Source of the DNA: Paenibacillus sp. JJ-223
Lineage (GTDB): Bacteria; Bacillota; Bacilli; Paenibacillales; Paenibacillaceae
Assembly (NCBI RefSeq): GCF_927798175.1
Contig: NZ_CAKMMP010000011.1
Coordinates: forward strand, 62,001 to 126,000
Direction of reading: 5' to 3'
DNA: 64,000 nucleotides
Shown here: positions 36,027-44,788 of the stretch, in pieces
Numbering within the stretch: position 1 is the stretch's first letter
Layout: each line of letters starts with the position of its first letter
Notes under the pieces: model-generated
The model's database searches: none
The model's input: only the letters and a program-made list of their open reading frames with translations
What the model was told of the DNA's origin: nothing
Made by a program: the position numbers and the translations under genes

Positions 36027-36084
36027 ATTCAAGGTAGGATGACCCGCTGTTCATTCATCTGCTGCATACCAAGGAGGAAATGCC

Positions 36085-36843
36085 ATGTCTCGTAATCTTC
36101 CATACAAATGGATCAATGCCATTAGCTTTGCCGCCATGGTTGTCGTGAACTATCTATCCAATGCCCTGCCGATCGGCGGCAGGACCAACAAACAAGTATC
36201 TGATATGTACCCCGTCTTGATCACCCCGGCCGGATATGCCTTTTCGATCTGGGCACTCATTTATTTGCTGCTTGCCGGGTTCGTGATCTATGGATTCCTG
36301 CCTTCTTCCCGGAAAAGGGATTCCATCCCCAGCCTGGGTTATTGGTTCCCCGTCAGCTGCGCTCTGAATATTGCTTGGATTTTTGCTTTTCAGAACCTGC
36401 AAATCGGGCTGTCTTTGCTGATCATGGTTATGCTGCTCCTGTCCCTGATTGCATTGTATTTACGAACACGCGCCATTACGATACCTACCACGGCCGAGAT
36501 CTGGTTCATTAAACTGCCCTTCAGCATCTATCTGGGCTGGATAAGCGTGGCAACCATCATTAACGTCGCCGTGTTATTGCGCAAAATCGGTTGGGACGGC
36601 TTCGGGCTCAGCGATTCAACATGGGCAATCATCATGCTTGCCGTGGGCACGTTGCTCGCGGTGCTGGTAAGCTTCCCATACAGAGACGGATTCTATCCAC
36701 TCGTTTTCACCTGGGCCTACATCGCGATTGCGATCAAACAAAAGGATGTCATTTCCGTCTATTATACGGCAATCGCGGCAGCGATTGTGCTGGCGATTTA
36801 TGCGGTGTGGCTGTTCCTGGCCAGCAATCAGGACCGGGACTGA
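36085..36843 (+). CDS. Tryptophan-rich sensory protein (TspO/MBR-like), membrane
   Basis: This 252-residue membrane protein has about seven hydrophobic segments and many Trp and Tyr residues. It contains the TspO-like ITPAGYAFSIWALIYLLLAGFVIYG and SCALNIAWIFAFQNLQIGLSL. It is longer than the classical 160-residue TspO, as expected for the extended group. TspO proteins bind tetrapyrroles and act in stress responses; the ligand here is unknown. CAAGGAGG precedes the ATG. Confidence 0.85.
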   Translation: MSRNLPYKWINAISFAAMVVVNYLSNALPIGGRTNKQVSDMYPVLITPAGYAFSIWALIYLLLAGFVIYGFLPSSRKRDSIPSLGYWFPVSCALNIAWIFAFQNLQIGLSLLIMVMLLLSLIALYLRTRAITIPTTAEIWFIKLPFSIYLGWISVATIINVAVLLRKIGWDGFGLSDSTWAIIMLAVGTLLAVLVSFPYRDGFYPLVFTWAYIAIAIKQKDVISVYYTAIAAAIVLAIYAVWLFLASNQDRD

Positions 36844-36897
36844 CATTTTAATATAGGGGCGGATAAGAAACTAGCTTCATCATAACGATAGACATAT

Positions 36898-36936
36898 AAA
36901 AAGCCGAGTCCGGTTATCCAACCAAACTCGGCTTTT
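36898..36936. terminator. Bidirectional terminator between convergent genes
   Basis: AAAAAGCCGAGT and AACTCGGCTTTT form a hairpin with A/T tails on both sides, between the TspO-like gene (+) and the RidA gene (-). Confidence 0.85.
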
Positions 36937-36958
36937 ATGGTTCTGGCCTGTCCAAGAA

Positions 36959-37333
36959 CTATTTCAGGGCAATAACCTCGATCTCGACGAGTGCATCCTT
37001 CGGCAGACGGGCTACCTCCACCGCACTGCGTGCCGGATAAGGCTGTTCGAAGAAGCTGCTGTACACTTCGTTTACAGGCACGAAATCGTTCATGTCTTTC
37101 AGGAAAACCGTCGTTTTCACCACTTTATCCATGCTTGTGCCCGCCGCTTCCAGAATGGCTTTTACATTGCTCAAAGACAGGCGCGCTTGTTCCTGCACAT
37201 CTGCTCCAAATTCTCCCGTTTGGGGATTGAGTCCCAATTGGCCGGAAGTGTAAACGAAGCCGCCGGCTTCGATCGCTTGGCTGTATGGTCCGATGGCGCC
37301 TGGCGCCTGCTCGGTAGAGATTGGTTTTTTCAT
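36959..37333 (-). CDS. ridA: RidA family enamine/imine deaminase
   Basis: This 124-residue cytosolic enzyme hydrolyses reactive enamines such as 2-aminoacrylate. Signature stretches are APGAIGPYSQAIEAGGFVYTSGQLGL, VFLKDMNDFVPVNEVY and PARSAVEVARLPKDALVEIEVIA with the essential arginine. The start at 37333 is chosen because AAAGGAG lies nine bases upstream. The gene is monocistronic. Unlike the Rid gene at 1683-2075, it keeps the canonical active site. Confidence 0.93.
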   Translation of the reverse strand: MKKPISTEQAPGAIGPYSQAIEAGGFVYTSGQLGLNPQTGEFGADVQEQARLSLSNVKAILEAAGTSMDKVVKTTVFLKDMNDFVPVNEVYSSFFEQPYPARSAVEVARLPKDALVEIEVIALK

Positions 37334-37490
37334 GGACATGATCTCCTTTGCTTTCATCCTGTTTTGGTTGATGATTATTATATCACGATCCTGTCCTCGG
37401 GCAACTAACGTCCGTTACATAGGACGGCGCATAGCCCAAAGAGGACGACCTTCAGGAATTTTCCAACTTCCACTCCCGGCATACGCGTTG

Positions 37491-38903
37491 TTAACTCATT
37501 TTTTCACAAGTCAACGGCAGGTACAAACGAAAGGTGCTTCCTTCTCCCTCCGCGCTTTCAAGCTGAATAAAACCACCCAGCAATCCGGCCAAATCACGGC
37601 TGATGGACAGACCCAGACCTGTGCCGCCGAATTTGCGGCTGATCGAACCGTCCGCCTGCTGAAATGCTTCGAAAATCGATTGGTGCCGTTCCTTCGGGAT
37701 GCCGATTCCCGTATCCTTAATGGAAAAGACGATCCACCGGCCCGAAAAGCCTTCGCTGCAGGTCTCGCTGCTGATCGTCAGCTTTACGGTCCCCTGATGC
37801 GTGAATTTAACCGCATTGGACACCAGGTTGCGCAAAATCTGCTGGATGCGCTGCGGATCGGACCACAACGTCTCGGGGACGCCCGGTTCCTGTTCCATCA
37901 GCAGTTGAATGCCCTTCTTCTCCGCAACCAACAGAAAGTGGCTCATCGCATCCTCGGCCAGCTGCTTGACGCCAATCTGCTCAAGCACGATATCCAGCCG
38001 TCCTGCCTCCACCTTGGACAAATCCAAAATATCGTTGATCAACGCGAGCAGCTCCTGACCGGACTGGTCGATCATCTCCGCAAATCGGACGATCTCCTCC
38101 TTGTCCATCGTGTCCGTGTTTTCACTGATCATTTGCGCAAAATTAATGACGCTGTTCAGCGGCGTCCGCAGCTCATGGGACATGTTGGCCAGAAATTCCG
38201 ATTTGTACTGCGAAGCCAGCGCAAGCTGCCTCGCACGCTCCTCCAGCACCGCCTGAGCGCGCTGCAGTTCTTCCTTTTGCAAGGATAACAGGCGATTGGT
38301 GCTCTGTATGAGCACAATCCGATTCTGTTCATTCTGAAAATCCCGCAGAATAACGGTAAATACGAAGCTGAGCACGACGCCGGCCGGCAGCGTGTAAGGC
38401 ATGATATGCGAGAAAAAGTATGTTGCCGGGATGACGCCAAACGCGGCAATGTTGAGGCTGTTAACCATATTTACGATCAGGATCACAAGCACGGCCTTGA
38501 TAATCAGCCTATAGTCCGTTCGCCTCATCCAGACATTCAATCCTGCGCACACTGCGCCAAGTATAGTCAAGTTGATCAATCCGGCCAGCGTGGCCTCGTT
38601 AATTCCGAAGGTTAACCGAGTCAGTCCGATCCCCAACCCGATCAGGAAAACGCTATAAGGCTGCCTGTACGTCAGCACTGCAACGATCAACGGAACGAAG
38701 CGAAGATCGAAAATGACCTCATCGTTCAGTTGGAAGCCAAAAACCATGCTGATCCACCCGGCCAGTATGAGCAGGAACACCGATATCATTTGTTTAAATT
38801 TGGGAGAAGTTCGTATGACAACGTATTTATAGAACAGACTAGCAAGATAGGCGAATGTAATCAGCATCCCCATATTCATGACGAACATTTTTGAAAATTC
38901 CAT
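37491..38903 (-). CDS. Orphan sensor histidine kinase with 5-6 TM input domain
   Basis: This 470-residue kinase has an N-terminal half (1-185) with about six membrane segments resembling the 5TM-5TMR_LYT input domain (FDLRFVPLIVAVLTYRQPYSVFLIGL). A coiled coil runs near 195-235. The kinase core holds SHELRTPLN (phospho-acceptor His243), N-box NLVSNAVKFT, KDTGIGIP, FQQADGSISRKFGGTGLGLSIS and SAEGEGSTF. No response regulator gene is adjacent, so its partner is elsewhere. Related kinases in bacilli feed the sporulation phosphorelay, which is possible here but not shown. Confidence 0.92.
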   Translation of the reverse strand: MEFSKMFVMNMGMLITFAYLASLFYKYVVIRTSPKFKQMISVFLLILAGWISMVFGFQLNDEVIFDLRFVPLIVAVLTYRQPYSVFLIGLGIGLTRLTFGINEATLAGLINLTILGAVCAGLNVWMRRTDYRLIIKAVLVILIVNMVNSLNIAAFGVIPATYFFSHIMPYTLPAGVVLSFVFTVILRDFQNEQNRIVLIQSTNRLLSLQKEELQRAQAVLEERARQLALASQYKSEFLANMSHELRTPLNSVINFAQMISENTDTMDKEEIVRFAEMIDQSGQELLALINDILDLSKVEAGRLDIVLEQIGVKQLAEDAMSHFLLVAEKKGIQLLMEQEPGVPETLWSDPQRIQQILRNLVSNAVKFTHQGTVKLTISSETCSEGFSGRWIVFSIKDTGIGIPKERHQSIFEAFQQADGSISRKFGGTGLGLSISRDLAGLLGGFIQLESAEGEGSTFRLYLPLTCEKMS

Positions 38904-39124
38904 TCACTCACTCCCGTTGTCCCAACCATCGCAATGGACGGCCCTTTTGTACCTTCATCATATCACGCTCAGCCAATCTTCGACATTCTGCCCTGGAAAA
39001 TGTACACAAAAAAACACACAAATCCCGATTCAATTTGTGCGCTTAAAATTGTAAAATATATTATTGTCTATTTATTCGTTGCATCCACTTCCTTGCAGAC
39101 GTGGACGAAAGGAGAAGCACTGCC

Positions 39125-39778
39125 GTGCAATCGCTAAAAAGCAAATCCTACTGGCTGTCTTTGAGCCTGATGCTCTCGCTTGTCGTTATGGGACTGTTCT
39201 ATGATGTCCTCAATTCACCTGATCGCGGATTCGTCGTGTTGCGCTCACCCATCGATCAAGCGATTCCGTTCCTTCCCTTGATGTCCATTCCATACCTGGG
39301 ATGGTATCCGTTCGTTTTCGGCGTGCTCGCTTATCTCTGTGCCAAAGACCGAGAAGTCTATTACCGGGTGTTGTTGTCCATGAACATCTGTGTTTGGATC
39401 TGTTATCTCATTTATTTCAATTTTCAGACGACGGTACACCGCCCCGTGATTACGGGAAGCGGCATCGGCAGTTCCATCGTAAGCTGGCTTTATGACCGGG
39501 ACGAACCGTTCAACTGCTTTCCCAGCATTCATGCCTTATACTCCTACCTGGTCATGCGGGCGGCATTCTCCGTCCAGGGAATAAAGCGGCAAGTGAAACT
39601 GCTCATCGCCAGCGGTTCGGCAGTCATCGTGCTCTCGACCCTGCTGATCAAGCAGCATGTCATCTACGATGCGCTCGGAGCTATCATCTTGGGCGAGCTC
39701 ATTTTCACACTGGTTACCGGACTATTCCTGCACCGCCGGCGCAGAAAAGAATCCAAATGGACAGAAAGAATCAACTGA
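39125..39778 (+). CDS. PAP2 family membrane phosphatase
   Basis: This 217-residue membrane protein with about six segments belongs to the PAP2/inositol-phosphorylceramide-synthase-like group. The active-site blocks are FNCFPSIHALYS (catalytic His) and KQHVIYDALGA (second His and Asp). It probably dephosphorylates a lipid phosphate outside the membrane. The start is GTG 39125, ten bases after AAAGGAG. A GTG 24 bases earlier lies in frame but lacks an RBS. Its 3' end overlaps the convergent HD-GYP gene by eight bases. Confidence 0.85.
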   Translation: MQSLKSKSYWLSLSLMLSLVVMGLFYDVLNSPDRGFVVLRSPIDQAIPFLPLMSIPYLGWYPFVFGVLAYLCAKDREVYYRVLLSMNICVWICYLIYFNFQTTVHRPVITGSGIGSSIVSWLYDRDEPFNCFPSIHALYSYLVMRAAFSVQGIKRQVKLLIASGSAVIVLSTLLIKQHVIYDALGAIILGELIFTLVTGLFLHRRRRKESKWTERIN

Positions 39779-41294
39779 CCCTTTTGTCCGGCGAACCGTG
39801 GAGATGCTGCCTGCGCCTCCATTCATTGATGAACAAACCCGCATAATGGGGGTCCCATTGGGTCCCCTTTCCTTCCTCTAAAATGGCCAATGCCCGTTCA
39901 TGGCTCATTCCGCTCCGGTACGGGCGGTCCGAGGTCATGGCATCAAATGCATCCGCTACCGCGATAATGCGACCGAATACCGGAATATCCTGACCCGCTT
40001 TCCCATCCGGATACCCTTTTCCATCATAACGTTCATGGTGCGAGCGCACTCCCGGCAGAAAATCCGCCATCGCTTCAGCCGGCTCGATTTGCTGCAACAG
40101 GTTTTCCCCCAGCACGGGGTGCGTTTTGATAATGTCGAACTCATCGTCGGTCAACTTGCCGTCTTTGTGCAGAACTTCATCCGGAATTCCAATTTTGCCG
40201 ATGTCGTGCAGCAGGGCAGATTTGTATAAAAGGTCTGACTGCTCCTCGCTCATTCCGCTCAGCTTGCCGATCATGAGGGAATATTCAGCGACACGCATCG
40301 AATGTCCGGCCGTATACTTGTCCCTTGCATCCAGGGCGGCTGCCAGCATCGTAAAGTAGCTCTGCGTCAGTTGCCGGTTGCGCTCCTGCCTGATTTCGAG
40401 CCGGTTAATCATCATGTTGAATCCGGCGATCAGCGCGGAAAATTCATCGCCGTACAAATCCGGCATCCTTCGGCCGAAATCCCCCTCTTGAATGCGGTTC
40501 ATCTCCTCGGTCAGTTCCTTCACGGGGTCTCGTACATCGCGAATCAGCAGCCAGCTCCCGACCATGGCAACCCCTGCCCCCAGGATGACGATCAGAAGGG
40601 CCCATATCAGATATTCCCGGGCAAACTCATGGTCCACGTACTGCAAGCGAATCGAAGTGGCAAAAAAGAACAATAGCAGAGGAAACAGACTGATCATGGC
40701 TGTGCTTAACCGGATTTTGCGCTGAAAGGATACCATGATGCGACCGCCAAGCGACGGCTCGAAGCCATGCTGGATCTTTCCCAGCCTTCTTACCTCCAGC
40801 AGTAACGGCCTGATGGCCAGCACGGTGAGATAATACTCGGCCAAAGCATGCATCCCGGCAATCAACAGCGCGCAGACCGCTGCAATAGCTACATATTCGG
40901 GCGAGAATTGGATCCAGCCCTTAAAGAACATCCACCACGTTAGACCTGCTGCCGGCAGGGCAAAGCCAAACAAATGGGGACCCAGAATGCGATAAGCCGC
41001 CTGTTCCGGCAAACGGTGAATTCGCTCATATATTCCGTTCAATTCGGCCCGATCCGTTCGCTTGGCAGCAAAAAAGCGCCTTATCGGGCGAAGTTGACGC
41101 TTGAGGGTCAGCCATTCGAACCCTGTCATCGACAGCAGGGAAATCGCTACAATAACGATCAGGTGCATAAGTTGGGCTTTTGGGAATTGCAAGGTGGAAA
41201 CCATCATGACAGTTCCAATCATGACCAAAGCCGCCACGGAGCCCATCACATAATTCCGCAACAAACGAACTACAAACGAACGGTAAATTTCCAC
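39771..41294 (-). CDS. Membrane HD-GYP domain phosphodiesterase (probable c-di-GMP PDE)
   Basis: This 507-residue protein has about six membrane segments in the first 270 residues, a HAMP domain (about 255-310; EEMNRIQEGDFGRRMPDLYGDEF), and an HD-GYP domain. The domain shows GHSMRVAEYSL, LLHDIGKIGIPDEVL, THPVLGENLL, SHHERYDGKGYPDG and AVADAFDAMTSDRPYR. All metal-binding His and Asp residues and the GYP signature are present, so c-di-GMP hydrolysis is likely. The start is GTG 41294. It ends overlapping the PAP2 gene. Confidence 0.92.
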   Translation of the reverse strand: MEIYRSFVVRLLRNYVMGSVAALVMIGTVMMVSTLQFPKAQLMHLIVIVAISLLSMTGFEWLTLKRQLRPIRRFFAAKRTDRAELNGIYERIHRLPEQAAYRILGPHLFGFALPAAGLTWWMFFKGWIQFSPEYVAIAAVCALLIAGMHALAEYYLTVLAIRPLLLEVRRLGKIQHGFEPSLGGRIMVSFQRKIRLSTAMISLFPLLLFFFATSIRLQYVDHEFAREYLIWALLIVILGAGVAMVGSWLLIRDVRDPVKELTEEMNRIQEGDFGRRMPDLYGDEFSALIAGFNMMINRLEIRQERNRQLTQSYFTMLAAALDARDKYTAGHSMRVAEYSLMIGKLSGMSEEQSDLLYKSALLHDIGKIGIPDEVLHKDGKLTDDEFDIIKTHPVLGENLLQQIEPAEAMADFLPGVRSHHERYDGKGYPDGKAGQDIPVFGRIIAVADAFDAMTSDRPYRSGMSHERALAILEEGKGTQWDPHYAGLFINEWRRRQHLHGSPDKRVS

Positions 41295-41439
41295 CCTTAT
41301 CCCTCACTCTCCATTTGCATCACTTCTTCCCCTGTCAATAAGGCGGATCTTGATGACGCTTGTATATGTGTTATCGGCAAATTGGGCGGAAAGAATTAAT
41401 ATTTAGGCCGTGCGCAATCATGAAAAGGATTCAATATAT

Positions 41440-41468
41440 TTGCAAAAAATTACATGATGTGGTATGAT
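41440..41468 (+). promoter_or_regulatory. Sigma-A-type promoter driving a plus-strand transcript without an ORF
   Basis: TTGCAA and TATGAT lie 17 bases apart in an AT-rich stretch, pointing rightward. No plus-strand coding sequence follows for over a kilobase, which suggests the transcript is an RNA. Confidence 0.5.
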
Positions 41469-41474
41469 AATAAA

Positions 41475-41692
41475 GTTGGTTTACAACCTCAAATGATTTT
41501 CACTCTTCTTTTAACCCCTGAATATTTTCTTCATGCTGCATCCGCAGCGAATATGTATCACTTAACCCATGGAGATTGAAGAACCTGAATTGCACTGACC
41601 CGGTATTTGCAGGGTACGCAAGATTTTTCCATTCACACTGGCGCGGTCATCGGAGCCGCAAGGACAAAAGAGAGGCAGGGCTTTTGTTGTTT
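41475..41692 (+). ncRNA. Candidate free-standing structured RNA (about 215 nt)
   Basis: Downstream of the promoter at 41440 the sequence contains several small hairpins (ACCC/GGGT near 41587-41605 and GCGG/CCGC near 41643-41658). It ends in ACAAAAG, loop AGAGGCAGGG, CTTTTGT, then TGTTT, a weak intrinsic terminator. There is no ORF with an RBS. The loop word GAGGCAGG and the following TGGACAT recur in the ribonucleotide reductase leader at 45.8 kb. I cannot match it to a known RNA class. Confidence 0.35.
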
Positions 41693-41729
41693 GGACATCA
41701 CTTATTCCAGAGAAGACTGAAAACATACA

Positions 41730-41763
41730 CAAAACACCCGGAATTGGGTTCCGGGTGTTTTTC
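41730..41763. terminator. Terminator of the Gly/Tyr-rich YjcZ gene
   Basis: AAAACACCCGG and CCGGGTGTTTTT form an 11-bp hairpin with T-rich ends on both strands, 16 bases after the stop of the minus-strand gene. Confidence 0.85.
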
Positions 41764-41778
41764 CATGTTATGTGCCCA

Positions 41779-42108
41779 TTAGATGAAAAACGTTTTGGAA
41801 ATAATGACCAGAAGGATGAACAATACGAGGATGGTGCCCACCGAACTCCAGCCGCCGCCGTACCCGTAGCATCCATAGTTTTGCTGATAATCCTGTTTCA
41901 TAACAGGACCTTGGTTCGGCTGATATCCATAGCCATACCCCGTTGGCATTCCATAGCCGTAACCGTAACCATAACTGTTAGGGTAACCATGTCCGTACCC
42001 ATTCGCATCATAACCTGCATTTCCCTGCATATTTGCATAACCTCCCATATTATTAGAGTAAACATGACCTTTCCCGTTCGGTGTTTTCGGTTTATTCACT
42101 TCGCTCAT
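41779..42108 (-). CDS. YjcZ family sporulation protein with Gly/Tyr-rich N-terminus
   Basis: This is a 109-residue small protein. Residues about 20-80 are a low-complexity Gly/Tyr/Asn repeat region with repeated GYGYGYG motifs. The C-terminal 25 residues (WSSVGTILVLFILLVIISKT) are the YjcZ tail, one membrane segment preceded by GGGW. Such proteins are made during sporulation and are found at the coat or spore membrane. GGAGGA precedes the ATG. It is paralogous in its tail to the 34-residue gene at 42313. Confidence 0.85.
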   Translation of the reverse strand: MSEVNKPKTPNGKGHVYSNNMGGYANMQGNAGYDANGYGHGYPNSYGYGYGYGMPTGYGYGYQPNQGPVMKQDYQQNYGCYGYGGGWSSVGTILVLFILLVIISKTFFI

Positions 42109-42274
42109 CGTTCATTCCTCCTTAGCATTTGCCTACACCCCTAAGCTATGTATCCAGCCCTTTCCCGGACCGGGCTATGGCCCTCTTGGCACAAAATGGG
42201 CTTTCGTACCCTGTCTTTGATCCATGCCGCCGTGAAACTTCTGGCCTTTCTTCCTCCCCGAGCTTGTCCGCAAA

Positions 42275-42304
42275 AGAAAAACTCCGCCGGTTGCCCGGCG
42301 GAGT
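42275..42304 (-). terminator. Terminator of the 34-residue YjcZ gene
   Basis: On the minus strand ACTCCGCCGG, a four-base loop and CCGGCGGAGT, followed by TTTTTCTTTT, form a perfect intrinsic terminator eight bases after the stop. Confidence 0.9.
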
Positions 42305-42312
42305 CGATCAAG

Positions 42313-42417
42313 CTATACCCAGAAAGATTTGGTGATGATGACCAAGAGAATGAACAGGACCAAGATGGCGCCTGTCGATGTCCACGGGTTGCCGTAAGCA
42401 CCTACAACTCCACTCAT
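42313..42417 (-). CDS. YjcZ family sporulation protein, 34 residues
   Basis: This very short gene begins at ATG 42417 behind AAAGGAGGG and ends at TAG 42313. Its protein starts MSGVVGAYGNPWTSTGAI and continues with the hydrophobic LVLFILLVIITKSFW tail, the usual YjcZ layout and length. The tail is nearly identical to that of the 109-residue neighbour, so the two are duplicated relatives that differ in the N-terminus. It has its own terminator. Expression during sporulation is expected from the family. Confidence 0.85.
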   Translation of the reverse strand: MSGVVGAYGNPWTSTGAILVLFILLVIITKSFWV

Positions 42418-42773
42418 GTAAAACCCTCCTTTAACGTGGGGTACGATTCACTATATGCATTTCTCCCCTTCAAGACCGGGCTCATGCCGAAAATGGGCGA
42501 TTTCTGCCTGAAACAAAAACAAATTGAAACCTTATTCAGCAAGAAGCGTTATAATTTACCTGAGGGGTGCACACCAATGAGGAAAGGAGGCAGAAGCAAA
42601 AAGAAGAAACGGTTTATGTTCAACCGGGACATGGATTCTCTATGAAAGAGATGGAACCTATCTACAAGGCGAATCTATCCACATCATTGGCATATCCTCA
42701 CCGATCCAAAGTCAACAATAACCACAGAAAAAATATCCCAGCCGATGGGAATAGCACTTAGGAGAATATATCA
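42418..42773. other. Gap upstream of the lipoprotein gene, with a possible decayed small gene
   Basis: A TATAAT at 42550 with TTGAAA 20 bases earlier may drive the lipoprotein gene. From 42567 an open frame with AGGAAAGGAGG nearby reads VYVQPGHGFSMKE. In another frame the following bases read ERDGTYLQGESIHIIGISSP before a stop near 42713. Together these look like a small gene broken by a frameshift, but I do not recognise a family and this may be chance. Confidence 0.3.
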
Positions 42774-43910
42774 ATGAAAAAGATAATTACCGTTCTCGCC
42801 CTTGCCGCACTACTCAGCGCTTGCGGGAATGCAGAAAAATCGACAACATCGGAAACAACTCAGCCTCAAACGACAACGACTACCGAAGCAACGGCCAATG
42901 AAAGCGCAAAATATACTACATACAGCGGAGAAGGCTTTTCCTTCTCATATCCAGAAGATTGGAAAGAATTTGATACAAGCCAGCTGAACTCGCCTGCCAT
43001 CAAAGCGGCCTTTTCCGACCCTGCCGCTACCAAGTTTGCGGATAATATCAATTTTACGATTGAAGCCAACGCAAGCGGGGTTGCTGATCCCGAGCAGTTG
43101 GCCGCTACGCTTGTTGAGTACTATGTTAACAACGGCATAAACGCAGGTATTGAAGGATATCAAAAAACCAGTTACACCGATAAGCCAAATAAAGATTTTA
43201 AAGGCGGCGTGTTGCAAGGCACTTATAAAAACGCAGCCGGCGTCGAGGTGGTCATGGTCCAATACATGATTCCCGTGAATGCGGAACTGTATACTGCTAC
43301 GCTGACCTATGGCAAGGATTCCTACGATGATGCCGGTAAAAAAGAGGTTGAGGATATTTTGAATTCCGTGACCATTTCGCCGGCAACAGCACAAACCACT
43401 GGCACGAAGGCCAGCGATGCTGCCGGATCAGATGACGTCGCATTTGAAACGGCGGCTGATTTCTTCAACGAGATCACGCCAATCATCACTGAACAAACTG
43501 CGTTCATGGAGCAGCCATCCTACGATTTCTTTGCCCAAAATAGTGACTTGTTCATTCCCGAGACGCCTGATGTTCAGAAAAAAGTTAAAAAACTGGTAGA
43601 CCCTGCCGTAACGCCGAAACACTTGAATAAAAACATCGCCAACTATTTCGAATCATTCATTCAAATTAGCGGCGAGGTCGTCAGCGTCGAAGAAAATAAT
43701 TCCTTGGGCGCAACCTTCTCCGTGATTCACATCATGGATGATAACGAGAACAATATCGTTGCAGTCTATCCGAACAGCACCGGTGATCTGTTGGAAGGCG
43801 ATTATGCCACTGTGATTGGGCCGCCAATCACCAATTTCTCTTTCGCCAACATCAGCGGCGGGTATACGAATGCCACACTGATTGGTGCAGCACTCCTGGA
43901 ACAAGAATAA
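42774..43910 (+). CDS. Lipoprotein with PsbP/DcrB-like domain
   Basis: This 378-residue protein has a lipoprotein signal (MKKIITVLALAALLSACGN, Cys17) and a Thr-rich linker to about residue 50. Residues about 50-200 resemble PsbP/DcrB-type ligand-free folds (YSGEGFSFSYPEDWKEFD, YTATLTYGKDSYDDAGKKEVEDILNSV). The C-terminal half is acidic and recognisable only as an extracytoplasmic domain, possibly OB-like (ISGEVVSVEENNSLGATFSVIHIMDDNENNIVAVYP). The start has TTAGGAGAA upstream. It is followed by a strong terminator and is monocistronic. Function is unknown. Confidence 0.75.
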   Translation: MKKIITVLALAALLSACGNAEKSTTSETTQPQTTTTTEATANESAKYTTYSGEGFSFSYPEDWKEFDTSQLNSPAIKAAFSDPAATKFADNINFTIEANASGVADPEQLAATLVEYYVNNGINAGIEGYQKTSYTDKPNKDFKGGVLQGTYKNAAGVEVVMVQYMIPVNAELYTATLTYGKDSYDDAGKKEVEDILNSVTISPATAQTTGTKASDAAGSDDVAFETAADFFNEITPIITEQTAFMEQPSYDFFAQNSDLFIPETPDVQKKVKKLVDPAVTPKHLNKNIANYFESFIQISGEVVSVEENNSLGATFSVIHIMDDNENNIVAVYPNSTGDLLEGDYATVIGPPITNFSFANISGGYTNATLIGAALLEQE

Positions 43911-44260
43911 TTTCTTTCCACAGAAAGAGAACGTTAACGCCATATTCACCAGAATATTCGTAAAACACAAAGAGCGAGCTCCCGATGTTAAAACAACGGG
44001 AGGCTCGCTCTTTGACTCTCTATAGGCGTTCGTGCACGTCTAGACCGGACTCATGTCAAAAAAGGACACAGTCATCAAAGAATTTATCGCAAAAATGAAG
44101 GACAATAGTACTTCTTTCATAAAAACCTCAGAACATAAATCAAAATGATAATTGAGCCATTAGCATTATAAAAATAATGATATCAACCCGTGTCTATCTT
44201 GTCACAATCGGGTATGATTCTCAGATAACACCATATCTTGTTCTAGGAGTGATGATTCAA
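43911..44260. other. Gap upstream of the small stalk-domain gene
   Basis: This 350-base gap holds the lipoprotein terminator at its left and the promoter region of the next gene at its right. The AT-rich part from 44090 to 44180 is compatible with a promoter, but I could not assign one. No gene is visible. Confidence 0.5.
43969..44013. terminator. Terminator of the lipoprotein gene
   Basis: AAAGAGCGAGCTCCCG and CGGGAGGCTCGCTCTTT pair around a 12-base loop, a very stable hairpin with T residues at the 3' end. Confidence 0.9.
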
Positions 44261-44788
44261 GTGAAAATGAAAAAGGTGATTGTGGCATTATCGCTGGGGA
44301 TGTTGATTGGGTCTTCTTCCATGGCTGTAGCCGCAACTTCTCAAAAAATTCAGGCTACTATTGCTAACTTCAAAATCGTGGTCAACGGTCAATCGAGATC
44401 CGTTTCCTCTGATCAATTGCTCTATAAAGGGAATACATATGTCCAATTGCGGGAAGCTGCGAAACTGCTTGGTTACGAAGTAAATTATCAAAGTGCCAAT
44501 CGGTCCATTCAGTTTTCGGCCAAAAGCCAGTCCCAGTCCGAGTGGATCACTCTAATCGACCTGTCCGCTTCTTATGGTTATGAAGTCAAGCTTAAGGGTG
44601 ATTCTGCAGATGTATATACCGTTTCCAAAGACCTAAAAACGCTATTAACCGTGGATGCCAATGGCCTGAAAGAAAATGAGGAAAAGGTTGTTGCCGATCC
44701 GACCGGAAAAACCATTCGCTATAAAAAGCTTCAAGGTTCCCTCGTTCTTAAACGGGCAGATCTAAAAGAAGCGGGCCTCATCCGTTAA
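44261..44788 (+). CDS. Small secreted stalk-domain (copper amine oxidase N-like) protein
   Basis: This 175-residue exported protein has a signal peptide (MKKVIVALSLGMLIGSSSMAVAA) and then one stalk domain: FKIVVNGQSRSVSSDQLLYKGNTYVQLREAAKLLGYEVNYQ, the hallmark VxLRxxAxxLGxxV pattern. I chose GTG 44261 because TAGGAG is 11 bases away; ATG 44267 is equally possible, and ATG 44252 is too close to the RBS. It is a short relative of the protein at 343, and the role is unknown. Confidence 0.75.
   Translation: MKMKKVIVALSLGMLIGSSSMAVAATSQKIQATIANFKIVVNGQSRSVSSDQLLYKGNTYVQLREAAKLLGYEVNYQSANRSIQFSAKSQSQSEWITLIDLSASYGYEVKLKGDSADVYTVSKDLKTLLTVDANGLKENEEKVVADPTGKTIRYKKLQGSLVLKRADLKEAGLIR

Noticed and set aside
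41475..41692. c-di-GMP riboswitch near the HD-GYP gene
   Set aside because: The conserved GEMM core words are not present, and no plus-strand gene follows.
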